From contig NZ_SLUB01000004.1 of the NCBI RefSeq assembly GCF_004799755.1, positions 124,001 to 188,000 of the forward strand: DNA of 64,000 nt. The letters run 5' to 3'. A program made the position numbers and the translations under genes. Source of the stretch: Bacillus timonensis. Lineage in GTDB: Bacteria > Bacillota > Bacilli > Bacillales > Bacillaceae_L. Under the pieces are notes generated by a model. It saw nothing but the letters and a program-made list of their open reading frames with translations. It made no database searches and was not told the origin of the DNA. Position 1 is the first letter of the stretch, and every line of letters starts with the position of its first letter. Of this stretch, positions 56,953-64,000 are shown piece by piece.

Positions 56953-57924
56953 ATGAAAAAACAGTACATACAATTTTTTGTTTTTATTTGTATTTTATTA
57001 ATTTCAATTGGTTCATTACATAATCCATTTACAAATGATTACGTGAAGGGATTAAAAGAAAGTGCTGACGCAATCCCTGTTAGTAAAGGTGATCATCTTT
57101 TAAATGAAATTGAAAAAAGAGCGATTGAATATAGTATTCCAGCTGAAGATGCTAAAATAGACCCTGTTTGGAAAGCAACTCCTGGCTTAAATGGCCTTGA
57201 AGTGGATATTCAAGCTTCATATGAAAAGATGAAAAAAAATGGTGCTTTTGATGAGAACAAGCTTGTGTTTAAACAGATTTCACCAAAGGTTCATTTAGAG
57301 GATTTACCTACATCCGCAATTTATCGTGGGAATCCGAACAAACCGATAGTTTCATTTTTAATCAATGTAGCATGGGGGAATGAATATATTCCAGATATGC
57401 TTGAAACCCTAAAAAAACATAATATAAAAGCAACTTTTTTCTTAGAAGGTCGATGGGTTAAGGAAAATCCGGATTTAGCAAAAATGATTGTAGATGCCGG
57501 CCATGAGGTTGGCAATCATTCTTATACACATCCCGATATGAAAAAATTGTCATCAGAGCTTGTAAGGGAACAATTAATCAAAACAAATCAAGTCATTGAG
57601 GCAGCAACAGGTATAAAGCCGACCCTTTTTGCCCCTCCAAGTGGAAGTTACCGTGACGAAGTTGTTAAAATAGCGGATGAGCTTGGTATGAAAACAATTA
57701 TGTGGAGTGTTGATACAATTGACTGGCAGCGGCCACAACCACATGTTTTGGTTCAAAGAGTAATGGGTAAAATCCACCCTGGAGCCATGGTTTTAATGCA
57801 TCCGACATCACCAACTGCTCAAAGCCTTGAAAGATTAATTCTATCAATTAAACAAAAAGATCTTGCAATCGACAATGTTTCTACATTATTAAACGAAGAA
57901 CGAATCATACTAAAGAAAAAGTAA
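56953..57924 (+). CDS. ylxY: YlxY, sporulation-associated polysaccharide deacetylase-family protein
   Basis: A 323-aa exported or membrane-anchored protein: a hydrophobic N-terminus (residues 4-22) is followed by a NodB-like domain (about 128-310). The metal-binding pair H189 and H193 is present (GNHSYTHPD), as are a WSVDTIDWQ and a C-terminal HPTSPTAQSLE segment. The first NodB motif, normally TFDDG or FDxSWG, reads INVAWG (residues 137-142), so the usual catalytic Asp is Asn138. The family is limited to endospore formers. Enzyme activity is therefore doubtful. The gene is separated from pnp by a terminator and forms a group with mlpA and ymxH. Confidence 0.88.
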   Translation: MKKQYIQFFVFICILLISIGSLHNPFTNDYVKGLKESADAIPVSKGDHLLNEIEKRAIEYSIPAEDAKIDPVWKATPGLNGLEVDIQASYEKMKKNGAFDENKLVFKQISPKVHLEDLPTSAIYRGNPNKPIVSFLINVAWGNEYIPDMLETLKKHNIKATFFLEGRWVKENPDLAKMIVDAGHEVGNHSYTHPDMKKLSSELVREQLIKTNQVIEAATGIKPTLFAPPSGSYRDEVVKIADELGMKTIMWSVDTIDWQRPQPHVLVQRVMGKIHPGAMVLMHPTSPTAQSLERLILSIKQKDLAIDNVSTLLNEERIILKKK

Positions 57925-57956
57925 TCCGTTGTTTTTAGAACAGGAGGAATACAGCC

Positions 57957-59198
57957 TTGATCAAAAAATATACTTGTCAAAATGGTGTAAGAATCGTATT
58001 AGAAAACATCCCAACTGTTCGATCAGTTGCAATAGGTGTCTGGATTGGGACAGGGTCACGAAATGAAAACCCGGAAAACAACGGGATTTCACATTTTCTA
58101 GAGCACATGTTTTTTAAAGGAACAAAAACAAGAACTGCAAGAGAAATCGCAGAGTCTTTTGATAGCATAGGTGGACAAGTAAATGCTTTCACATCTAAGG
58201 AATATACTTGTTACTATGCAAAGGTGTTAGATGAACATGCAAAATTTGCATTAGATGTCCTAGCTGATATGTTTTTTCATTCAACCTTTGATGAAGAAGA
58301 ATTGAAAAAAGAAAAAAATGTCGTCTTGGAAGAAATCAAAATGTACGAAGATACGCCTGATGATATCGTCCATGACATATTAAGTAAAGCGAGTTATGAG
58401 AATCATCCTTTAGGTTATCCGATACTCGGCACCGAAGAAACGTTGGAAAGCTTTAACGGAGATAAGCTACGTCAATATATGGATGAAATGTATACACCGG
58501 ATAAAGTGGTTGTATCAATTGCAGGGAATATTGAAGAAAACTTTATTTCTGAAGTTGAAACGTATTTTGGCAGTTATTCTGGTAATCAAACAAAACAGGA
58601 GCTCCAGAAGCCTACATTCCATACAAATAAAATCACACGTAAAAAAGAAACTGAACAAGCCCATCTCTGCTTAGGCTTTAATGGATTACAAATTGGGGAT
58701 AAAGATGTATATGACTTAATTGTATTAAATAATATTCTTGGTGGAAGCATGAGTAGTCGACTATTCCAAGAAGTTCGTGAGCAAAGAGGTCTTGCTTATT
58801 CTGTTTTCTCCTATCATTCTTCTTATAAGGATACAGGAATGGTGACAATCTACGGGGGAACCGGCAGCAAACAATTAAATCTTTTATTCGAGACGATCCA
58901 GGAAACGTTAGCAAAGCTAAAAGCAGAGGGTATTACTGAAAAAGAATTAAAGAATAGCAAGGAACAAATGAAAGGTAGTCTGATGCTTAGCCTTGAAAGT
59001 ACAAATAGCCGGATGAGCCGAAACGGAAAAAATGAATTATTATTAAAAGCACATAAGAGTCTTGACCAAATTATAGACGAAATTAATGCAGTTAATGAAA
59101 ATAGTGTGAATGCAATGGGAAAACAAATATTCACCGATGATTTTTCGCTAGCGTTAATTAGTCCAACTGATGATTTACCAATTAAGCTTTCAAACTGA
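57957..59198 (+). CDS. mlpA: M16-family zinc peptidase MlpA (YmxG)
   Basis: Processing-peptidase-like M16 protease. It is 413 aa. The inverted zinc motif HxxEH is H46-F-L-E49-H50, with the downstream Glu in the segment EEIKMYEDTPDDIVHDI. The second homologous half contains NNILGGSMSSRLFQEVREQR and GLAYSVFSYHSSYKDTG. The TTG at 57957 follows ACAGGAGGAA (57940-57949). In B. subtilis its deletion changes protease expression; the natural substrate is unknown. It lies between ylxY and ymxH as usual. Confidence 0.93.
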   Translation: MIKKYTCQNGVRIVLENIPTVRSVAIGVWIGTGSRNENPENNGISHFLEHMFFKGTKTRTAREIAESFDSIGGQVNAFTSKEYTCYYAKVLDEHAKFALDVLADMFFHSTFDEEELKKEKNVVLEEIKMYEDTPDDIVHDILSKASYENHPLGYPILGTEETLESFNGDKLRQYMDEMYTPDKVVVSIAGNIEENFISEVETYFGSYSGNQTKQELQKPTFHTNKITRKKETEQAHLCLGFNGLQIGDKDVYDLIVLNNILGGSMSSRLFQEVREQRGLAYSVFSYHSSYKDTGMVTIYGGTGSKQLNLLFETIQETLAKLKAEGITEKELKNSKEQMKGSLMLSLESTNSRMSRNGKNELLLKAHKSLDQIIDEINAVNENSVNAMGKQIFTDDFSLALISPTDDLPIKLSN

Positions 59199-59263
59199 AT
59201 TTACTTCTAAAAAAGTGGACTACTCCATAGAATGTACAAAGAACATTGAAGGGGTGGTCTCTT

Positions 59264-59524
59264 TTGAGGTTGAGTGAATTAAGTGGGAAAGAAATTGTTG
59301 ATGTCAAACGTGCTGAAAGACTGGGTGTTTTAGGTCAAACCGATTTAGAAATTGATGAAAGAACAGGTCAAATCAAGGCGCTTATTATTCCCTCTTTAAA
59401 ATGGTTCGGTTTCAAAAAGCAAGGAAATGAAGTTCGTGTGTCGTGGCAACATATTCGTAAAATTGGAACGGATATGATTATCATTGATATGCCAGAAGAA
59501 AATGGATCAGAGGAAAATGAATAA
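59264..59524 (+). CDS. ymxH: PRC-barrel protein YmxH (YlmC/YmxH family)
   Basis: A small PRC-barrel protein of 86 aa associated with sporulation. RLSELSGKEIVDVKRAERLG and DERTGQIKALIIP lead into the barrel, and WQHIRKIGTDMIIID closes it. The TTG at 59264 follows AAGGGGTGG (59249-59257) with good spacing; the TTG at 59246 would include the ribosome binding site. It is the last gene before a strong terminator. Molecular function is unknown. Confidence 0.88.
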   Translation: MRLSELSGKEIVDVKRAERLGVLGQTDLEIDERTGQIKALIIPSLKWFGFKKQGNEVRVSWQHIRKIGTDMIIIDMPEENGSEENE

Positions 59525-59533
59525 AGAAAAGTG

Positions 59534-59560
59534 AAGCCCACGGTATTCCGTGGGTTTTTT
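59534..59560 (+). terminator. Intrinsic terminator after ymxH
   Basis: CCCACGG (59537-59543) pairs with CCGTGGG (59548-59554), extended by three weaker pairs, on a TATT loop with six T after it. Confidence 0.92.
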
Positions 59561-59608
59561 CTATTCTTCGAAAAAATGTTATGGTGAGCAAATTTAATCT
59601 TGTTCATT

Positions 59609-59637
59609 CACCTATTTTTACGATGGCTCATAGTATG
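59609..59637 (+). promoter_or_regulatory. Candidate sigma-K promoter of dpaA
   Basis: CACC (59609-59612), a 16-bp spacer and CATAGTATG (59629-59637). The sigma-K consensus is an AC-containing -35 and CATANNNTA at -10, so all but the last base agree. B. subtilis spoVFAB is expressed by sigma-K in the mother cell. The leader to dpaA would be about 150 nt. Confidence 0.6.
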
Positions 59638-59793
59638 GTGGAGTAGATAAAGTTATGGTGATTTTATCAAAAGCCTTTGGGGGTTATCCTTCAAAAATAT
59701 AGGAACAAGAAGTCGAAGTTTCCTGGTGTGAGGCATTCAACAATTCCCACTTTCATTCGATTTCATTTTAGGAAAAAGAAGGTGATAAAGCGT

Positions 59794-60693
59794 ATGTTAA
59801 CCGATATGCATGTAGCAATCATTGGTGGAGATGCACGACAGTTAGAAGTGATTCGTAAACTAATTGAATTAGATGCAAGGCTATCTTTAATTGGATTTGA
59901 TCAATTAGATCATGGATTTACAGGGGCTTCAAAAGAACGATTAGACGAAATCGACTTTACAGATATAGATGCAATCATTTTGCCAGTATTTGGCACAAAC
60001 AGTGAAGGTGAGGTTGAAACGATTTTTTCAAATGAAACAGTCGTCTTAACAGAAGAAATCCTATCACAAACACCTGAACACTGTGTTGTTTTTTCGGGAA
60101 TAAGCAACACGTATTTAGATGGAATCACAAATGCAACAAATCGAAAATTAGTACGTTTATTCGAAAGAGATGATGTTGCGATTTATAATTCGATTCCTAC
60201 GGTTGAAGGTACCATTATGATGGTTATCCAGCATACGGATATTACGATTCATGATTCGAACGTTGCGGTACTCGGACTAGGCAGGGTTGGAATGAGTGTG
60301 GCGAGAAGTTTTGCTGCACTAGGGGCACATGTAAAGGTAGGTGCAAGAAAAACAGAGCATATTGCGAGAATTACAGAAATGGGATTAACTCCTTTTCAGC
60401 TTGCTAATCTAGCTGAAGAGGTTAAGGATATCGATGTTTGTATTAATACCGTTCCTAAATTAATTGTTACCGCAAATGTTATTTCAAAAATGCCAGCCCA
60501 CACGTTGATTGTTGATTTAGCATCGAAGCCAGGGGGAACTGATTTTAGATATGCAGAAAAGAGAGGAATTAAAGCATTATTAGCGCCAGGGTTACCAGGT
60601 ATTGTTGCTCCAAAGACCGCTGGGCAGATCGTTGCGAATGTATTATCTCAACTACTTCTTGAGTTATTACAACAAAGAGAGGAGAACGAATAA
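59794..60693 (+). CDS. dpaA: Dipicolinate synthase subunit A
   Basis: SpoVFA, the NAD(P)-binding subunit of dipicolinate synthase, which oxidises the DapA product to dipicolinic acid in the mother cell. The ATG at 59794 (MLTDMHVAIIGGDARQLEVI) follows AAGGTG (59780-59785), matching the B. subtilis N-terminus. It is 299 aa. A first dinucleotide-like motif is VAIIGGDARQ and the main Rossmann loop is VAVLGLGRVGMSVA (about residues 156-169). ERDDVAIYNSIPTVEGT and APGLPGIVAPKTAGQI are family motifs. A 39-residue in-frame extension from 59677 lacks a ribosome binding site. Confidence 0.95.
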   Translation: MLTDMHVAIIGGDARQLEVIRKLIELDARLSLIGFDQLDHGFTGASKERLDEIDFTDIDAIILPVFGTNSEGEVETIFSNETVVLTEEILSQTPEHCVVFSGISNTYLDGITNATNRKLVRLFERDDVAIYNSIPTVEGTIMMVIQHTDITIHDSNVAVLGLGRVGMSVARSFAALGAHVKVGARKTEHIARITEMGLTPFQLANLAEEVKDIDVCINTVPKLIVTANVISKMPAHTLIVDLASKPGGTDFRYAEKRGIKALLAPGLPGIVAPKTAGQIVANVLSQLLLELLQQREENE

Positions 60694-60694
60694 T

Positions 60695-61300
60695 ATGACT
60701 TCATTAAAAGGTAAAAGAATCGGATTTGGTGTTACGGGATCCCATTGTACGTATGATGCTGTAATGCCTGAAATTATAAAACTTGTCGATGAGGGTGCTG
60801 ATGTAATTCCTGTCGTATCATGGACTGTACAGTCCACAAATACTCGATTTGGGGAAGGCGCAGAGTGGATTCAAAGAATTGAAAAAGCAACAGGTAATCA
60901 GGTCATTGATTCGATTGTGAAAGCAGAACCATTAGGTCCTAAAATACCACTGGATTGCATGGTCATTGCACCGCTCACAGGGAATTCAATGAGTAAATTC
61001 GCCAATGCTTTAACGGATTCTCCTGTCTTAATGGCTGCGAAGGCTACATTACGTAATCAAAATCCGGTTGTGTTAGGGATTTCAACAAATGATGCTTTAG
61101 GCTTAAATGGTGTTAACCTTATGAGATTAATGGCAACAAAAAATATTTATTTTATCCCATATGGGCAGGATGATCCAGTAAAGAAACCTAATTCGATGGT
61201 TGCTCGAATGACCATGCTTAGGGATACTGTTGCGGCCGCAATTGAGGGAAAACAGTTACAGCCGGTACTAGTTGAAAGATACCGTGACGACGAAAAATAA
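60695..61300 (+). CDS. dpaB: Dipicolinate synthase subunit B
   Basis: SpoVFB, a flavoprotein-like second subunit of dipicolinate synthase. It is 201 aa. The ATG at 60695 follows AGAGGAGAAC (60677-60686) and lies 1 bp after the dpaA stop. GKRIGFGVTGSHCTYDAVMP is the phosphopantothenoylcysteine decarboxylase-like N-terminus, and MVIAPLTGNSMSKFANALTD is the flavin-site motif. The tight link with dpaA reflects the two-subunit enzyme. Confidence 0.95.
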   Translation: MTSLKGKRIGFGVTGSHCTYDAVMPEIIKLVDEGADVIPVVSWTVQSTNTRFGEGAEWIQRIEKATGNQVIDSIVKAEPLGPKIPLDCMVIAPLTGNSMSKFANALTDSPVLMAAKATLRNQNPVVLGISTNDALGLNGVNLMRLMATKNIYFIPYGQDDPVKKPNSMVARMTMLRDTVAAAIEGKQLQPVLVERYRDDEK

Positions 61301-61315
61301 TAAAATTTTCGTAAT

Positions 61316-61348
61316 AAAGGGGAAAGAATGAAAATTCTTCTCTCCTTT
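61316..61348 (+). terminator. Imperfect hairpin after dpaB
   Basis: AAAGG (61316-61320) and AGAAT near 61325-61329 can pair with ATTCT and CCTTT (61334-61348) around a GAAA-type loop with mismatches between. The T-run is short. It could be a weak terminator that lets sigma-K transcription partly into asd. Confidence 0.35.
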
Positions 61349-61360
61349 AGTACTTGTATG

Positions 61361-61369
61361 TGGTAAAAT
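61361..61369 (+). promoter_or_regulatory. Candidate extended -10 promoter of asd
   Basis: TGG followed by TAAAAT (61364-61369) fits an extended -10. The -35 position (61341-61346, TCTCCT) is poor. A vegetative promoter is expected here because asd, dapG and dapA are needed in growth while dpaAB is sporulation-specific. Confidence 0.45.
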
Positions 61370-61427
61370 AAAAAGCATTAAACGTAAATTAGACGTTCTA
61401 GTAATTCTGGGAAGGGGAATGGATCAA

Positions 61428-62480
61428 ATGACAGTAGAAAAAGAATTGCATGTTGCGGTTGTAGGAGCTACAGGTGCAGTAGGAATGCAAATGATCAAAA
61501 CACTTGAAGAAACAAATTTTCCATTAACAAAACTAACTTTATTATCATCAGAGCGCTCTGCTGGTAAAAAGATTACGTATAAAGGTAAAGAAGTGGTCGT
61601 GGAGGTTGCAACACCAGAAAAATTTGAAGGTGTTGATATTGCCTTATTTAGTGCAGGTGGTGGCGTTTCGAAAGAGCTAGCTCCAGAGGCTGTAAAACGT
61701 GGTGCGATTGTTGTAGATAACACAAGTGCATTTAGAATGGATGAAAATGTACCACTTGTTGTTCCAGAAGTAAACGAAAATGACCTTCTTCATCACAATG
61801 GTATTATCGCAAATCCAAACTGTTCAACCATTCAAATGGTTGTCGCCTTAGAGCCAATTCGTAAAACCTTTGGATTATCAAAGGTTATTGTTTCAACATA
61901 TCAAGCAGTTTCAGGTTCTGGTGTAGCTGCCATATCAGAAATGAAAGAGCAGACAAAGGACATCATTGAAGGAAATGAATTTACTCCACAGGTTTTACCG
62001 GTAAAAGGAGACAAAAAGCATTATCAAATCGCCTTTAATGCCATTCCACAAATTGATAAATTCGAGGATAATGGCTTTACTTTTGAAGAAATGAAAATGA
62101 TTAATGAAACAAAGAAGATCATGCATTTACCAGAACTACCTGTTGCTGCTACTTGCGTTCGATTACCAGTTGAAACTGGGCATTCTGAATCTGTTTATTT
62201 TGAAACAACTCAAAATGGAGTTTCTGCACAGGAAGTTAAGGATTTATTAGCATCTGCACCAGGTGTTGTATTAGAGGACAATCCTGCTGAGCAAGTATAT
62301 CCAATGCCGATTCACGCAGTTGGTAAAAAAGATGTATTCGTAGGAAGAATTAGAAAAGACTTAGACCAAGATAATGGATTCCACATGTGGGTAGTATCTG
62401 ACAACCTATTAAAAGGTGCTGCATGGAACTCAGTTCAGATTGCTGGCAGTCTATTAAAGCTAGGTTTAGTTGCAAAATAA
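61428..62480 (+). CDS. asd: Aspartate-semialdehyde dehydrogenase
   Basis: Reduces aspartyl phosphate to aspartate semialdehyde with NADPH, a branch point to lysine/diaminopimelate, threonine and methionine. The ATG at 61428 ([20 protein letters not shown]) is 10 bp after GAAGGGG; the ATG at 61419 touches that site. It is 350 aa. The Rossmann motif GATGAVG is at residues 13-19. The catalytic Cys132 is in [10 protein letters not shown], and the conserved His is near PVETGHSES. It precedes dapG as in B. subtilis. Confidence 0.96.
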   Translation: MTVEKELHVAVVGATGAVGMQMIKTLEETNFPLTKLTLLSSERSAGKKITYKGKEVVVEVATPEKFEGVDIALFSAGGGVSKELAPEAVKRGAIVVDNTSAFRMDENVPLVVPEVNENDLLHHNGIIANPNCSTIQMVVALEPIRKTFGLSKVIVSTYQAVSGSGVAAISEMKEQTKDIIEGNEFTPQVLPVKGDKKHYQIAFNAIPQIDKFEDNGFTFEEMKMINETKKIMHLPELPVAATCVRLPVETGHSESVYFETTQNGVSAQEVKDLLASAPGVVLEDNPAEQVYPMPIHAVGKKDVFVGRIRKDLDQDNGFHMWVVSDNLLKGAAWNSVQIAGSLLKLGLVAK

Positions 62481-62508
62481 TCCGTTCAACCAAACATGAG
62501 GTGGTTTC

Positions 62509-63750
62509 ATGAATATTGTTGTACAGAAATTTGGCGGAACCTCAGTTCGAGATGAGGAATCTCGTGAAAGGGCAAGAAATCATATCGCAAGTGCTGTTTC
62601 TGATGGATATAAAGTAGTTGTCGTTGTATCTGCTATGGGGCGCATGGGTGACCCATATGCTACTGATACACTGTTAAGCTTAGTGGGGGATCAAAACTCC
62701 AGTATCAGCAGTAGGGAAATGGATATGCTAGTGTCCTGCGGTGAGATTATTTCAAGTGTGGTTTTTACCAATATGTTAAATCAATCCGGAATCTCTGCAG
62801 CTGCCTTAAACGGAGGTCAGGCTGGCTTCCGTACAAATAATGATCATACAAATGCACGAATTACTGAAATGAAGTGTGACAGATTACTTCAAACGCTTGA
62901 GGAACATGACGTTGTAGTCGTTACAGGCTTTCAAGGCATCTCTAAATTAGGAGATATTACGACTTTAGGTAGAGGTGGAAGTGATACTTCTGCAGCTGCT
63001 CTTGGTGTTGCACTGCAAGCAGAATGGATTGATATTTTTACAGATGTAGAAGGTGTCATGACAGCAGACCCACGCATCGTTGGGGATGCAAAACCTTTAT
63101 CTGTTGTCACTTACAATGAAATTGTAAATATGGCATACCAAGGTGCAAAAGTCATTCACCCACGTGCAGTTGAAATTGCGATGGAAGCAAAAGTGCCAAT
63201 TAGGGTGCGTTCAACTTACAGTGATGCACCAGGTACACTTGTAACAACAATAGAAAAACGCAGAGGCGTTGAAGTGAAAGAAAGATTGATCACGGGTATT
63301 GCTCATGTAACCAATGTTACGCAATTAAAGGTTCAAGCGAAAAAAGGCCAATACAATCTTCAAACAGAAGTGTTTAAGGCTATGGCAAATGAAAAAATTA
63401 GCGTAGATTTCTTTAATATAACGCCTAACGGAGTGGTTTATACTGTTTCAGGGGAAATGACAGCCCGTGCAGTTAATAAACTAAAGGAAATGGGATATGA
63501 GCCTCTTGTGACCGAAAAGTGTGCAAAGGTAGCTACAGTTGGAGCAGGTATGAACGGGGTACCTGGAGTAACAGCCAGAATCGTAACTGCCCTTTCTGAA
63601 AAAGGCATTCAAATTCTACAATCTGCAGACAGCCTCTCTACAATTTGGGTACTTGTAAAAGAATCAGAAATGAAGGAAGCGATTAATGCCCTACACAAGG
63701 CATTCCATTTATCAGATGGACCAGTTGGAGCAGAAGTGATAGACTATTAA
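62509..63750 (+). CDS. dapG: Aspartokinase I (diaminopimelate-type) DapG
   Basis: Phosphorylates aspartate, the first step of the aspartate pathway; the B. subtilis isozyme at this locus is inhibited by meso-diaminopimelate. It is 413 aa. The kinase N-terminus has KFGGTSV (residues 7-13), LGRGGSDTSAAALG and EGVMTADPRIV. Two C-terminal ACT domains start near ITGIAHVTNVTQLKV and end after LQSADSLSTIWVLV. The ATG follows TGAGGTGG (62498-62505). The surroundings favour dapG over the lysine-type lysC. Confidence 0.94.
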   Translation: MNIVVQKFGGTSVRDEESRERARNHIASAVSDGYKVVVVVSAMGRMGDPYATDTLLSLVGDQNSSISSREMDMLVSCGEIISSVVFTNMLNQSGISAAALNGGQAGFRTNNDHTNARITEMKCDRLLQTLEEHDVVVVTGFQGISKLGDITTLGRGGSDTSAAALGVALQAEWIDIFTDVEGVMTADPRIVGDAKPLSVVTYNEIVNMAYQGAKVIHPRAVEIAMEAKVPIRVRSTYSDAPGTLVTTIEKRRGVEVKERLITGIAHVTNVTQLKVQAKKGQYNLQTEVFKAMANEKISVDFFNITPNGVVYTVSGEMTARAVNKLKEMGYEPLVTEKCAKVATVGAGMNGVPGVTARIVTALSEKGIQILQSADSLSTIWVLVKESEMKEAINALHKAFHLSDGPVGAEVIDY

Positions 63751-63879
63751 ATGGAAGAGGTAGGGAGCCTTACAATTGTGGGGTGTCCCTTTCTTATTCA
63801 ATACCGTAGGTTTTAAATATTGATCAAGCCTAGCTGTCTTGAAACAGTGGGCATAATTGATGGGAGTAGGTGTAAAAGC

Positions 63880-64000
63880 ATGATTGATTTTGGTAGAATC
63901 TCAACGGCGATGGTGACACCTTTTGATAATAAAGGTAACATCGATTTTGGAAAAACAACTCAGCTGATTAATTATTTAATAAATAATGGCACAGAATCAC
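63880..64000 (+). CDS. dapA: 4-hydroxy-tetrahydrodipicolinate synthase DapA, 3' end outside window
   Basis: Condenses aspartate semialdehyde with pyruvate; the product feeds both lysine/peptidoglycan synthesis and dipicolinate. Only 40 codons are visible. MIDFGRISTAMVTPFDNKGN then INYLINNGTES matches the start of the (beta/alpha)8 barrel in the family. The ATG follows GGGAGTAGGTG (63862-63872). The 129-bp gap after dapG shows no lysine riboswitch-like fold and no strong terminator, so cotranscription with asd-dapG is likely. Confidence 0.93.
   Translation, partial: MIDFGRISTAMVTPFDNKGNIDFGKTTQLINYLINNGTES

Noticed and set aside
59677-59793. 39-codon N-terminal extension of dpaA from a TTG
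   Set aside because: No Shine-Dalgarno upstream of the TTG, whereas the ATG at 59794 has AAGGTG and gives the family N-terminus.
63751-63879. Lysine riboswitch or attenuator between dapG and dapA
   Set aside because: The gap is too short for the lysine aptamer and shows no long stems or T-run.

Overview
The window is a stretch of a Bacillaceae chromosome (Bacillus sensu lato: endospore-forming, motile, low GC). Gene order from xerC to dapA matches the Bacillus subtilis xerC(codV)-hslVU-codY-fla/che-rpsB-polC-nusA-pnp-spoVF-dapG region almost gene for gene. Strong AGGAGG ribosome binding sites, frequent TTG/GTG starts, sporulation genes (ylxY, dpaAB) and the Gram-positive replicase polC agree with this. 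Every supported gene is on the + strand. I see no phage, transposase, CRISPR, tRNA or rRNA gene. No species can be named from the sequence alone.

Layout. (1) 2-3486: xerC (5' end missing), hslV, hslU, codY, closed by a strong terminator. (2) 3823-32899: a ~29-kb fla/che operon of 35 tightly packed genes. It covers rod, basal body, C-ring, export apparatus, hook and chemotaxis genes, then sigD, and ends with a FapA/DUF342-domain gene, a small unknown gene and swrB. I found no convincing intrinsic terminator inside it. It is interrupted only by a 206-bp structured element between fliP and fliQ and by a hairpin before swrD. (3) 32906-42390: rpsB (own promoter and folded leader), tsf, pyrH, frr, uppS, cdsA, dxr, rseP, proS. 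This part carries two related ~120-bp structured repeats (before pyrH and before rseP) and a short hairpin module before uppS that is shared with the fliP-fliQ element. (4) 42464-52126: polC, then the rimP-nusA-rnpM-ylxQ-infB-ylxP-rbfA operon, with a promoter, a long leader and an attenuator-like terminator. (5) 52229-56829: truB, ribF, rpsO (leader hairpin), pnp. (6) 56953-64000: ylxY, mlpA, ymxH, then dpaA-dpaB-asd-dapG-dapA (3' end missing).

How the genes work together. CodY, a GTP and branched-chain amino acid sensor, sits directly upstream of the motility operon it is known to repress in B. subtilis. The operon builds the flagellum and the CheA/B/C/D/W/Y signalling system and encodes the sigma factor (SigD) for late motility genes. 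The middle of the window supplies translation factors, isoprenoid and phospholipid precursors, intramembrane proteolysis and the replicative polymerase. The last block joins the aspartate pathway (DapG, Asd, DapA) to dipicolinate synthase (DpaAB), which consumes the DapA product during spore formation; a sigma-K-like promoter lies before dpaA.

The gene content is mostly ordinary core genome. The less ordinary signals are in the non-coding DNA: a hairpin that may bridge a distant Shine-Dalgarno to the swrD start, covarying structured repeats placed just upstream of fliQ, uppS, pyrH and rseP, an attenuator-type leader before rimP, and a hairpin covering the ylxY ribosome binding site. Two genes of unclear role lie between sigD and swrB.
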